A stretch of DNA of 64,000 nt, taken from contig VWYX01000124.1 of assembly GCA_013396525.1 (NCBI GenBank), forward strand, positions 722,052 through 786,051, given 5' to 3'. The notes under the pieces were generated by a model that did not search any database, had not been told where the DNA came from, and was given only the letters and a program-made list of their open reading frames with translations. This document shows positions 23,581 through 36,079 of the stretch, one piece after another; position 1 is the first letter of the stretch; each line of letters begins with the position of its first letter. This DNA is from Chaetorhynchus papuensis. Taxonomy: Eukaryota; Chordata; Aves; Passeriformes; Rhipiduridae. Both the position numbers and the translations under genes were made by a program.

Positions 23581-25744
23581 GCAGCCATTTGACAATGTCC
23601 AAGTCATGCAGCTGAGGTTCCCGGCATGGTTTGAAAAATAAACCAAGGGGAACATCAGCGAGGAGATTGAAGTCAGGCTACTACTAAAGAAACACCCCTT
23701 CCAGAAAAGTCCAGGGTAACACCAAAGCTTTTTCCTGGATTTCAGAAAACATCATACTGAGTTGTCCCTCAAGCAGGAAGCTGTTGAGCTGCACCGTGAA
23801 AACAAGAGGTTTTGGTACAGAAGCTGGGAGCACGGGCTTGGATAGGTTTGCAGGATGGAAAGAGGTGATCTAAATCCATGCTTGAGTGTATACACAAAGG
23901 TATTTGTCACAGAGTTGCAAGGTTCTAAAACTGCAGTTCAGCTCATGTGGAAACCTTGCTTAACACTGCCAGTACCTAAGAAGTGCAAGCTAAGGTAAGG
24001 AACTATCACACATTACATCTTCCTTTCCTCAGGAAGGGGATCAATATCCAACCATCTCTCAAGTACTTGTCACCTTCATCTCATTTCTCATCAGCAGATG
24101 GGAAATGAAAGACTGATCTGTCAGCATGTGGGTAACTTTTTCCCTTTGGAGCTTTCCTTCCAAGTCTGACATTTCTCGAAGGTATTGATAGGCGGAAGAT
24201 TCAGCTTTCAAGCATTCATTGTCTCTGCAGCAGTGGGATTTTATGTTGCATCACTCAGCATCCCTTTGGGATGGCACACAAAGCACTGGAATCGGAAACA
24301 CCTTCATTTTCTTCCAGCCAAAAGTGCAACAGAAAGGTTGCTGAAGAGGTTGATTATTACTCAGATAAGAAATTCATGTTTTCCATAGTATTTGTCCAGT
24401 TTAAAAGACATCATTTGCTCTTTTTCAGAGCATGGTCCTCTCCTGCCAAGCTGAAATTTCCTGTCTGCAGAGAAGGCTTTTGGCCATGAAGAGGACAAGG
24501 TCTTCTTCCCTGTTGCCTTCATATGGCAGTCTCATTCCCATACCCGGTCCTGAAGAACCAGTCCACAGAGGAAGTGCCAGGGAGCTAAGTGGGCTTTTTA
24601 TGCATCTGAAAGGTTTATTGAGGTTTCAAATCATCAGGCTCAGGGCTCTTAGAGTTAATCTCACAGTGAAACATTGAAGAGTTTTTGTGGAGAAAAATGA
24701 CATAGATTTTGGGCAGCTAACCAGGGTTCCTTTGTCACTAGACAGGTTTTATGCTGGACTAAAGTACATCTTGAGGCTGAATTTGTCAACAAGGAATGTA
24801 ATTTAGTTTTTCCAAGTATGTTCTACACAGGCATAGACTTGTATATCATGTACAAATTTGATTCTGTGTAGAGAGGTACCAACAACTTACTTGAGACTGG
24901 CTTCCTAGCCAGTAAATAAATGTGTGTGATAGACAACTCAGCCCATTGACTGTTTATACCACACAAGTCAAACAAAGGCCATCCTATTATTTATAATCTA
25001 AACAGAGAATATTCACTGTCACACAATTGCTAGTAGGAATCTACCGGCTCCTTTTGAGATGCCCAATACGGTGATACACATATCACCTTCACCAGTGAGT
25101 CAGCAATCTGCCCTCGTGAAAAAAGAAAAGGAGGCAAACTGTCTACTGGACTGCATCAGAGCATTGCCAGCAGCCCAAGGGAGGTGATCCTTCCCCTCTA
25201 TTCTGCGTTGGAGAAACTCCTTTGAAGAGTCTCAAAACAGCCTTAAACTTTCTTTGATTCTAGGGGATTCCATTTTCTATTTGTCTGGGTACAATGGGCT
25301 TTTTCTCAGCATCTTCTCCAGCAGATATGGGCAAAATGCATCTGTTAGTCTCCCTAATCTCCTAAAGTTCGAGTTCTTTTCCTGGTATATTATTTTCCCT
25401 CACTACAAATGACACCAAACAGCTGCAAAAAGTTATTTGGGCAGGGAGCAAGTGGTACCAAAAGACACTGTAGCTTCACTTTGAGGCAGCCAGTTGTTTT
25501 CACTTCTACACAGTTTTCTAGGTGCTATTTTGAAGCACTGGTACCAGGGGCTGAATTCCCATCATGCAGAACTGTCCTCTGCATGGGATTTATTTGTGGT
25601 ATTTGTAAACCAGGCAGCAAGATGGAAACCAGCTTCAAAGGACATAGCTGAAAGATCTGGTTCCCTTCCAAACTCACTGGATGATTCTTTATTTCCTGCT
25701 CCCACAATCTTCACGCCTTTCATTCCCTGATTTTTTTTTTTTTT
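23581..25744. other. Unique non-coding DNA ending in a T-run
   Basis: No recognisable gene or repeat. ORFs of up to 81 codons at 24185-24677 and 25409-25730 overlap in different frames and lack motifs. Fourteen T (25731-25744) lead directly into the assembly gap. Confidence 0.5.
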
Positions 25745-25884
25745 NNNNNNNNNNNNNNNNNNNNNNNNNNNNNNNNNNNNNNNNNNNNNNNNNNNNNNNN
25801 NNNNNNNNNNNNNNNNNNNNNNNNNNNNNNNNNNNNNNNNNNNNNNNNNNNNNNNNNNNNNNNNNNNNNNNNNNNNNNNNNNNN
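25745..25884. other. Assembly gap (140 N)
   Basis: A run of N starting directly after a T homopolymer, which suggests that sequencing or assembly failed in a low-complexity or mobile sequence. ORFs that run through the N block are artefacts. Confidence 0.99.
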
Positions 25885-28800
25885 TCCTTGCAGTACAATC
25901 AGCATGATATCTTACAGACAAGAATCTCTGATGACTGTATAAACTAATTAAGTCCCTTAGAAGTGTTTAAATATTATTAGAGCAATTTTTCTGGATGATA
26001 ATCTGACTTTGATTTTTTCAAAGCCAAAGAAAACTCAAAACCCTCAGATATGGTCATTTCTAAAACCCACTTGTAATTAGTAGTTTACAGGTGAATTTGA
26101 AATGTCAGGCTTGCAACACATTTTAAAGCAGCATTTCATATTTTCAGGAGTTCTGGGAAAAAACCTGTCAGTATCAGGGATGGGTGATTCAGATTTCATT
26201 CAGGTTTCATTATCATCCTGATAAGTGATTTTAGTAGCCACATGCTTCCTTGCTTGTATTAGCTAGACTATGTGAGTACGTTTATTATACGAACAGCACC
26301 TTTGATTATTCTGTTATAAATCTGAAATTAAGAAATAAAATACATCCTAAGGAAATGTCTCTTTCTCCAGTTCCACCGTACTGTACAGAAAAGGAAGTTC
26401 ATATTCCTTTAAATAAGGGCCATTTTGTTCTTAAGCAACTGCATTTAAAGGAAAACAGCAATAATCCAGTCATTTGAATCCAAAGGCAACTTCTGGCTCT
26501 AGATCTTCGTTGCAGAGACACCTATCTCAAGGGTGTAGTAATTTTTTTTTTTTCTGGGCAATGGTCACAGTCACAGATATATCTTTCTCACAGCTTTTAC
26601 TTTTGTTTTGTTTAGCTGTACCTCTGCTCAGTGTGCCCTGTGCTGCAAATCCTAGTCTTTGGTTTTACTGCTTCTTCTTCATGGACTACAAACCTTAGGT
26701 TCCTAACTTAGGGTTGTGGCACCCCTCTCATTTAGCCAATGACACTATTGCACTGAGTGACACCACTTCTGAGTTCTCCCTGACTCCACGTTCCTAAATC
26801 CTGTTGATAAAATGATTCAAGCTACTTTTGAAAATGCCAACAAGTCTCTAGAAACACTCAGGTGCTCTTGAATACTCCATCTTTAGATCATGGATCCCAT
26901 GGAAGTGAAGTCAAACGTTCTTAAAAGCAAAAGAAAAGCCAGAAACACCTAACATTTTAGAAATAAAAATAAAAAGGAAAAAATTCATGCTGCTAATTCT
27001 AAAAAGTTGTTTATAAGCAGAATAATAACAAACATGTATTGTTTGTATCACAAGAGAAAATAAAACATCAAGTACTACATTTGGAATTTAATCATCTATT
27101 TTTAAAAAAGGTCTCATGAATCTACAGGAAAATCAATCACTTGATAATGGTGAAGACATTCCTATGTGTCAGCATGAAAGTATGATATGTTTCCAGATGC
27201 ATTTTCCTTGGGTAAAAGAGAAAAATCCAACCATTTCACAGCACTTTGCCTCGCTGGACCAAATTTATCTCTGTTGTAGCCTGGTGATGTCAACAGAGTT
27301 ACAGCGTGGATGAATACAGGTCATTGTTTGTGAAGTTGGCAGCGAGTGCATGTGTGGGAGGAGAAAAATGAGATCTTCTAACCCATATTTGCAGAAAAAA
27401 CATGAGTATGAGTTTAGACACATACTCCTATTAAAACTGCACCATAATTTTGCCACTGGAAGTTTCAGAACAAATGAGCTCCAAACGAAACAGAATGAGG
27501 GCGTTCCTCCAAGCTATTTCCTGCACTGCTGTCAGTGCTACTGCATGACAGTGTGACCACATGATGTTGGGCTTGGGATGTAGAACACAGGAGTGGGCTT
27601 TTCTTAGTGGTTTCCAGACCATGAATTCCAGCTAAGCTAGGTGTCTGCTTTCTGCCCAGAACTTACCTGGCACTTATTAAAGATAAGCAAAAAAAAAAAA
27701 TCCAACCAACCAAACACGTGGATCTCTTGGCTATATTTGGTGCTTGGTACCCTGGGGAGAAGATTAAGTGCCATGCTGGTTATCAAGTTTTCTTCAGTAT
27801 AAAATTTCTTCTAAGTAATAAATACTGTTACCTGAAAATCTACAGCTCAAGTAGTGTCTTCATGTTCCAACACTCCGCAGCTTAGGCATTTTCTGTGTAC
27901 CTCAGTGGGTCAAGCTTCCAAGGCCTAACCCGGGTGTGCTAAAGGGCTGTGCCTCCTATGGAAGATCCCACTACTGGGCTACAGAGATATTCCTTACAAC
28001 CTGCTTGACTTGTAGACACACTGGGGATATGTGCTGTTTCCTGCTTTGGGTCTTCATTGCCAAGCCAGAAACCAATGTATTTAACGTCACGTCAGCAGCT
28101 CTGGGAAGCAGCAAAGATTTCTGGATGGATACCTGCAATACCAGGGGGACTAGAGCAGAACGGGTGTCCGACTGACACACAGTCAGACCAAAACTGGTTC
28201 CTTCAAGACAACTGAAAGGCTGCTGTGCTATCACCTCCACCCCAGCTTTGTTCCCCAGCCTGCTGGCTACCACAGTGCTTTGCACAACTCCTTACCATGA
28301 GCAGCAAACCACAGCAGAGAGTCCTGGAAAAGGCAAGAACACCTAGGGCTTAGAAGTGAGACCATTGTCCGAACCCATCTCTGTACCCAGGACTGGAAAG
28401 AACCACTGGGCCTGGCATTTTGAAAGAAATGTAGCTTTCTCTGTCAATCATTCCTTCAAAATTGAGTCACTTGTATAAAACTGCTGTGATTTTTGGACCA
28501 TATCTAATGCTTCATAATAGCCTTTGGCATCAAAAATAAGTATATTGTCCTTATTGCTAGAAAGGGTGAATGAAAATGAAAAATATGCAAATTGGATGTG
28601 GACCTTAATGTGCACTGGAGTATGCTGATACATGCCAGGACAGTTTAAAACTACTCTTCCATTTCTGAATTTATATAAAGAACAAACAAAACAAAACAAA
28701 ACAGCTCCAGAAATCCAAACATAATGTTTTATGTATGCTGCACAAGCTTCTGCCAAGGCGATTTGGGATTTCAGACAGTATGAAATTTCTGTCCACTGCC

Positions 28801-31800
28801 CAGTAGTAGAAAGTGTAAAGGAAAACATTTCTAGCAGGCAGATTAACTTTTTATAGCACACCTTACCTGCACTCTTACCCTGTGTAGCACACACACCTCC
28901 TTCAGTCCCAGGGAAGCATCCCCAGCTTCCTGCTCCCCCACTTGAAAATAGTACACAGAGAATTTGTTTATGGCCTCCATTTTATTAACAGTGGCAATCA
29001 GAGGAACTTTTATGGATATGCTTTGTTCGCTCCAGCTCTTGCTTTGTCTTCCAAGTTGGTGGGAACCCCCACAGGACACTCATAAATGGACAAATTTACA
29101 ATCTAGCCTGTGTAAAGTGCCCACAGCAGCAACTACATCGAAGTTGTCTTTGTGCTCATGCACCAGCTGTGATGCCAGAGGGCACGGGGTCAGAGCAGAG
29201 GGCTTCCTCTGGCTTTCTACAAACTGGGATCAGCCAACCTTCATTTATCTATGGTTAAGGACTTGTTTTGGTTTCTCAGATCATGAGTCCACAGAGCTGT
29301 TTGGATATTTTTAAGCGAAAGACAAAGCACTTCCTCTTCCAAACTTGGTGCCTGCAAGGAGCATAACAAACTAATCATTCAGAATAATTAATTCTGTCAG
29401 AAAATCTCTACAATTCTTACTAATGCTGAGTGTTTTGTAATCCTAATGAAAGGAAAAACCTGTCACTGTGATAATTTTCGATTGACCCATTTTCTTCAGT
29501 GGTTGGGGAGAGGGGAATGTTGTTTGTTTTTATCTCTAAGGGCCATAAGCATGAAAATGATATCCGTAAATCTTACATTTCAGCCTTGCATTCCCAACTC
29601 AGCCTTCAAAGGAAACATTAGCTAGTCTAAAGTGCCAAGTCAGATTGTCAGATTGGTCATTTGTATATGCAGAGCAGAGTGTCTTTCAGTTACCTGTGAC
29701 TTTAGTTTCAAAATATTCCCAGGATAGGGAAACATTAGTTTTCTCCACTTGTAAATGGGAATCTGAGATGGAGAAATTACGAGCAGCTTGCCAAGGCCAT
29801 GGAAGTAGTCCTTGCAAAGCCAAGGACTGGAATCCAAATTGTGAGTACTTCAGCCTAGCATTTAAAAGCACACCCTCCCTGTGGGTTTTAATGTAATACA
29901 AGAAGTTTAGGATTGAAAAACCATTTTTAAAGTCAGGCTTTATGAGAAAATGTGGAAGACAAATTATTAGTTTCCCACATTCGCCTAATATTGTAAACAC
30001 CTAGCTGCCAAACAACACAAACAAAACAAAAGAAAAAGCACTTAACAGGAAAAATGCCTGATATTTTAGAGTTCTTTTTCATATTGTCATGTTTTGAGGT
30101 TACCTATTTCTTATGTATTTGACAGCTGAAAGTTAAATGTGGCAGACAGTTGTATTTCTCATTACCAAAGACAGAATGGTATAGGAAATTTGTTCTTTAA
30201 TATGCAGCCTTTTATTTCTAGGTCACTAATTTGAATCGATTCCTGATCAATGGTGACTGAAAGGCATTCATATCCGGCAGCTGTTCTGTGGTCTGTGTTA
30301 AATGAGGGAACATCTTAGTTATTTCCCAGCAGTAGTCCCTCTCTCTCAGTACCAGAACAAGCTGGCAGTTTTCACAAGGATGCTATGGCCTGATTGCACA
30401 TGGCACTTGCAAATATCCGAAAAGTGATTAACCTATTTTTGTTCTGTTTTGTAAGGAGTACCTTTGTTTTTTCAAGTAAGCCATATTTTTTTATGATAAG
30501 CTTTTAAAATATTAAACGGGATCATCTTGCTGCTTTTGTATAAATGCATTCTGCCTGCATTCAACACCATGACTGCTGTTGTGATGCTACCAGCAGTGGT
30601 CAGAGGTTGATTCCTTACATGCACAATAAGGAGTGCCAAAACAAGCATAGGTAGTTTCTGTGAGTGGGATTCATAGCCTTTAACTTCAGTTATCTACATG
30701 ATATCTGTTTGGCCTAAATGAATCATCTAGACTGCCACTGTACTCCAAATCTCTCCATTAAAAGATACATCCACAGAGGCTTTGTCCAAACCAAGCAGAG
30801 GTGTTAGTTGCTTTCAGAAGAATCCCACCTTAAATCTTAAGCATTTTTTACACTCCCTTCTGTAACAGCTGCAGAAACTCTCTATCACCGCACAGAATAA
30901 ATCAGCTTTGTTTTTAGGGACCCATATATATTGTCTAGCGGATATTATGGTTGAGAAAGACAAGTTTAATTGCTAAATTCGTATTTTCCAGGTATCAGAT
31001 TCCTGGTGAGTTGTTGAAGATAGTGAAATGCAGTGAGGCTTCTTGTTCTTTTTTTCCCAAAACTTCTCCCACCACTCTGATATGACCTCCCAAAAGACTG
31101 ATGTAACATATACAATGCACAGTACTTTTGCTCCCAAAATATCTCTGCTTTGAACAATGCCTTCCACAAATTACTTTCTGTGTCTGGCAGTGTGTGGAAG
31201 AATAATCATTCACCCACCCACAAAAAAATTCTAGCCTTTATTACCATCCTTTCTTCCCTTTCTCCAAACATGTTACTACCTGCTGAACAGAAACAACACT
31301 AAAAGTCATAATAACTGTCTACTGACACTAGTTCCCCAATATAATGAGTTGTTGAGTTTTTCTTTTAGCATTTTGATAACAATACCATGTAGCCAAATTG
31401 TCTGGTAGCATTAAAAATTGTCAGAGGAAGTGTATAACTTGGCTGTAAAAATTCACTGAAACTTGGCATACAGGATTATAGACCAGAACCAGTATTTCTG
31501 TACAAAATATAAAATTCTTCTTTCAGATTCTTTTCATTATCTTAAAAGCAACTTTTAATATTTTCAAGGAGACAAGTTGCAAGCCAGTAAACTATGATGT
31601 GTCTAACTATGCTTGTTAGAAGAAAAAAGAGGGAATGAAAAAAAAGACTTATAGTGCCTTCAAGATTTCATGTACAAACAAGTTTATATTTAAGTAGCAT
31701 TTCAAGGAATTTCATAGGCATTTAGTTCACAGCCTCAAAGTTCATTCAAAATATTGCACATGAAACACACTTCATTATACATTTTGCGTTTTCTCTTTTT

Positions 31801-33795
31801 CTTAAAGACACATTTTCTACAGTCTAGGGGGGTGTAAGGGAAGCTGTATGGTGATTATTAATCTCTGTAGGTGAACAGAAAAACTCAAATAAAGAGAAAC
31901 ATCTTTTTGTTATCCATTATACCCATATAAACATGGGTTTTCTATGCTTAGAGTTAATGGAGCTACTCTTTATTTAAATTTATTTGACCAAAAAGGTTAT
32001 TACAAATAATTATTATTTGTATTACCCAAGAAAACTGGAACACTTAGCCAGGAATGAGGACCACATTGCTTTAGGCATTGTACAAAGAGAACAAGAAAAG
32101 GAAGATTTCAGGGGTCTGAGTGCCTACACTAGGTGGAATCAGACAGCCTGATGGGAGAGCTGAGGGAAAATGCAATAGCACTTTTTGAGGTCAGGAAACA
32201 AAGTTACATGAGTTTATGGGGATTTCCTCCCACACCTTGGTGGAGAGAAAGATGAAAAATTGAAAACGCATGGCTTAAAATTGGAAAGGAAATTATGGAA
32301 ATTGATAATACAGTCCTAATGGAGGTGGCAGTCAGCCTTTTAGTGCTGACTACAGCGTCATTTAAGTGGGAATAGGGAAAGGTGGTGCATTTGTTATAGC
32401 AGAGAAGGAGGAGACAGTGCAAAGAGACAAACAGAATTATGACAGACTCAAGGCAACAGATGGGGATAACGATCTTGACAGCAGCAGTCCAAAAGATATG
32501 ATGAGAGCATCGCTGCAGTTGTCAGGAACAAAAGCACAGGACACTGCAGTAAGTGGGATGCGAGACTGCAGCCCCAAAACCAGTCTGCACATGAGTTTTA
32601 GTAACATGGATGAGGAAAAAAAGGCCTGTGCTTGTGACACCATGCAAAAAAGAATCAGCAAGACATGAATATATTCTGGAAATGAGGACCCTTGGAGACA
32701 CACCCTACAGAGGATGTCACTTTCTAGAGCTAAGTGTCAGGCCAGGAGGTTGGGCTGTTCACTGGGATCAAAAAGGAGAGGCTGTGGGGCACACCGGAGA
32801 TACAAATGTAATTGCTGGAGCCTTGCAGGTTGTGGACTAACTGATGAAAAGGAGAGGGAGAGAGAAGGAGACAGTGCAAAGGAAGAGGGAAGAGTAACAG
32901 AGATGTGAGATCTTAATTCAAATTAAGACCTTTTTTTTTTTTTTTTAATTTAAGCGTTTCTGGGAGTATCTATATACCCTGGGTATTAATACCTGGCATA
33001 GCTTTGGACTTTGTTCAATTTCTTGTGCTTTAGCTCCACTGATTTCTACCTCATTGCTGAGACAGCTCAGAATTAGCACATTAACCCTTAAAATTCTTTG
33101 GATCTTATTCAGAATATGCCATTCCATTAAAAATCCAGTATTTCAAAACATCGGATTTTAACCAGCTGTGTCTTTATTGATGGACCACATTACATCAAGA
33201 AATGAAAAAAACCGATGCATATTAAGCATGCCAAACATGCTGAAATTTCAGGTTACATTTAGCTAAGTTCATTTGGAATATCCAATTCCAGACAGAGCCC
33301 TAGCAGTTGTACCCTTTTTCTCTCTACTTATCCAGAGATGTTTCCTTTGCCTTCAAATTGATTTTAAATACCTGGGGTTTGCCTTTGCATACAAATGCAG
33401 ACAGATTATGCATATAGAGCTATGATTTTGGTACTCAAACACATGTCAAACCAAAATATTTTTAAGCCAGATGCTCATATATATACATATTTTTCCTGTC
33501 TCATACAAAAAGAATATTCTTTTAACATGCCTCACTGATATCCTTCATGTACGCTGATATATACACTGGTGTTCGTAATATACACTTGTTCCTAAAGAAT
33601 GAAAAATCTTCCTCTGCCTCATATCTATAAAAGAGCTTTTATTGATTAAAGTCACATTTATTCTAATGTTTTAGGGATTTGCGGGTTTAAGTCTTTCACT
33701 ATTTTTTTCAGTTATTCCCTAAGTAAAATCCCTCCTCCTTTTTTTTTTTCTTTGCATGTGATAAATCAAGTTACTTTTTCACTCTGGACTCCATT
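25885..33795. other. Unique non-coding DNA
   Basis: About 8 kb without a recognisable gene. Low-complexity pieces: a T-run at about 26531-26543, (AAACA)n at 28681-28702, and 16 T at 32931-32946. The longest ORF, 148 codons on the minus strand (28448-28894), starts at GTG, has no domain, and lacks a plausible promoter or splice context. Segments 27840-28440 and 32370-32900 are richer in open frames on both strands but show no coding signature. Confidence 0.5.
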
Positions 33796-34395
33796 ATGGG
33801 ATCACAGTGGCTATACAAACCACACGGAGTTAAGCAAACAAAGGAATTTTTTCATTTTCTCTTTCATTCAATAAAGTTCCATTTTCTGTCACCCTGCAAC
33901 CTTTTGACCTGCGTCCTAATGGCACTGGTCACTCAAGGGCAAAAGTTCAGCTGTAGGTTAAGTCTGTGTGTGTTTGCACCGGCCAGGGAGACAGTGGGTT
34001 CTTGCTTCCTGTTGTCTTCCCCCAGCCCTGCCATCGCTCCCCAAACACCAGCCTCACCCCTGCTGAGCTCTCCCTGCTCCAGACCTCCCTCTGTGAAGAA
34101 GGTAAGAAGGGCTGGGAGTGAGTTTTCCCCAGCCTTTTGTTTTTCTTGCAGCTGTCAACAAAAAAACACTGTCTTATTTTCTTGCTCTGGGGGTAGAGAA
34201 CGCAAGAGAGAGCTCCCCAGCAGGGACACTGCAGTCAGTGCTAACCGACTACAGCCAGTCCTGTCGATCCTTGTTTCATTCCTCTTTGCCTCTGGAAGTT
34301 GCCTGTATTTCTGGGAGAGAATATGGACCCCTTCCCCTTTCTTGTTCCCAGCACTGCTGGCACAAATTGTCTCAGGATATTGGCTCCTGCTGTGA
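33796..34395 (+). other. 199-codon ORF of doubtful coding status
   Basis: The longest ATG-started frame in the window. The product is rich in Ser, Phe, Leu and Cys, has no recognisable domain, and starts in AT-rich DNA before passing into a GC-richer block (about 33960-34930) where stops are rare in several frames and on both strands. A good splice-donor match (AAG|GTAAGA, intron start 34102) and a good acceptor match (pyrimidine run then GCAG, ending 34151) lie inside it. They enclose only 50 bp, which is shorter than usual vertebrate introns and not a multiple of three. I consider it most likely a chance ORF; the acceptor or donor could belong to an unrecognised transcript. Confidence 0.2.
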
Positions 34396-36036
34396 GTGGG
34401 GAACTCCCTGTTAGGCACTTTGCAGTGTGGTTTTTCAAGGTGCTCTGAAAGTCAGTGATGCCTCAGATGCACCCACCTCTCCTAATATCCTCCAGTGGGC
34501 TTTTCCAGGTGGCCTGGGAATGGCCTACTGACAAATTTCTGCATCATGCATGACCTGGAGACTCACATGGGTAGACACAGTATTCCCCTCCAAAATCAGT
34601 GACTCTGGTATGACACGTTGCCCCCTCTTTCACAAGAATATGGCACTGCCCCATCCAGTAATTCCTCCAAGGCAGTTCCTCCCAGCCTCCTCTTGGTTGC
34701 CAGACCCTGAGCTCTTCAGGCAGCCCATGCCTCATCACCAGACACCAGGCCACCAGCCATCCAGTGAAGTCACTCATACCCAATACACCTTTTTGAACAG
34801 GTGAATTGCCTGAGAGTTGCATGTAGGAGAAGCTTGTACCACTTTTGGAGGAGTTTCCTCCCTCCCTGGCTAAGGGGACAGGTGAACGGGGTGTTGCTGA
34901 GTCCATTTCTGGCTCTGTAGACAAGCAAAACACCCAGGTATTCTAATCTCCAGGGATTTAGAACAAACAGCTAAAATCAGCTTAGATTTGATTATCAGAC
35001 AAGTCAGTTATGACCTGGTAAATGGCAAACTGGCTTCGCTGATGAGGAAAATTGACATAATGAATAATTATGTTCTAATTAGATTGCATACAAGTACAGA
35101 AGCCTCATTTTCCAAAGTCCACCATACTATTTAGACTGACACTGATCCCAAGATTACCTGGCTTTGGGATCCAAGGGCTAGTGACATCTAGAACAAGATA
35201 GCCATACCCACACTATATGGCAGATTGTCCAGAGTGGTCCTCAGTACCATGAGTTCCTGAGATGTTCTTATTACTCATTTCGTGTTTTGTTCCAGTTTAA
35301 AGTGCCTAAAATAGCAAAGGGAGTGTGTCACAGATGCCAGGGGGGACAGAAGTTATTTATTGCCTTCCTTAGTGAATGTCATGAAGGCCTATATGGGTGT
35401 TTGAAGCCTGGGATGCTGTCAGAGGATTGTTTAGGATAGACTGAGGTCAGATTGATACAGTCATGTTATCTGAAATGAACCCTATTTAGCCACTCCTGAG
35501 CTTCGTCACAGCGGCAGCTAATTGGGGCAGCCCAAAAGGGAGTCAGGGAATGAAACAGTAGTTAAGCAATATGGAAAATCAGGGATCCGGGGCTTGAGGA
35601 GAGGCTCAGGGCATCTCTTTTTTTTTATTGTGGTAGTTGTACAATCAGAGAATGCCTGAGAAATAAGGGGAGACATTCAGTTACCCAGATATTGAGAAGA
35701 TGCTGTTTCAGCTTCTGCAAATACGCCTGTCAGGGTCCCAGTGACCACGAAAGTCAAACAGATTTAGTCAATACATTTGTACAAGCTGTCAGATAGGAGA
35801 CAAAGTTAAGATTTTTAAAGAAAGTCAAGGTTCCTCCTTAATTCCCTTGCTCTGACAATTAAAACTTTTTTTAAAAAAAAGCAAAAAGATGTGTATCACC
35901 AGACTTAGAACCATTAATAGTGTAAGGCATCTTATATGAAAATTGTATCTGGCAGACATTAGCATAGGTGCTTCTGGGAGAAGGAGTGGTGTTTATGTGT
36001 CTTGTATAGCTCTATTTTCTTTTGTTTAATATGCAT
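34396..36036. other. Unique non-coding DNA, GC-richer at the left
   Basis: The first 540 bp continue the GC-richer block; a 129-codon minus ORF (34544-34933) and an 84-codon plus ORF overlap there, as expected of stop-poor sequence. The rest is AT-rich with no feature. Confidence 0.5.
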
Positions 36037-36037
36037 G

Positions 36038-36079
36038 AATATATACATATACATATACATACATATATATATATATATA
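36038..36079. repeat. (TACATA)n / (TA)n microsatellite
   Basis: TATACATATACATATACATACA passes into nine or so TA units. It is likely to be length-polymorphic. Confidence 0.9.

Noticed and set aside
28448..28894. 148-codon minus-strand ORF
   Set aside because: It begins at GTG, not ATG, and has no domain, splice or promoter support; length is within chance for a 64-kb window read in six frames.
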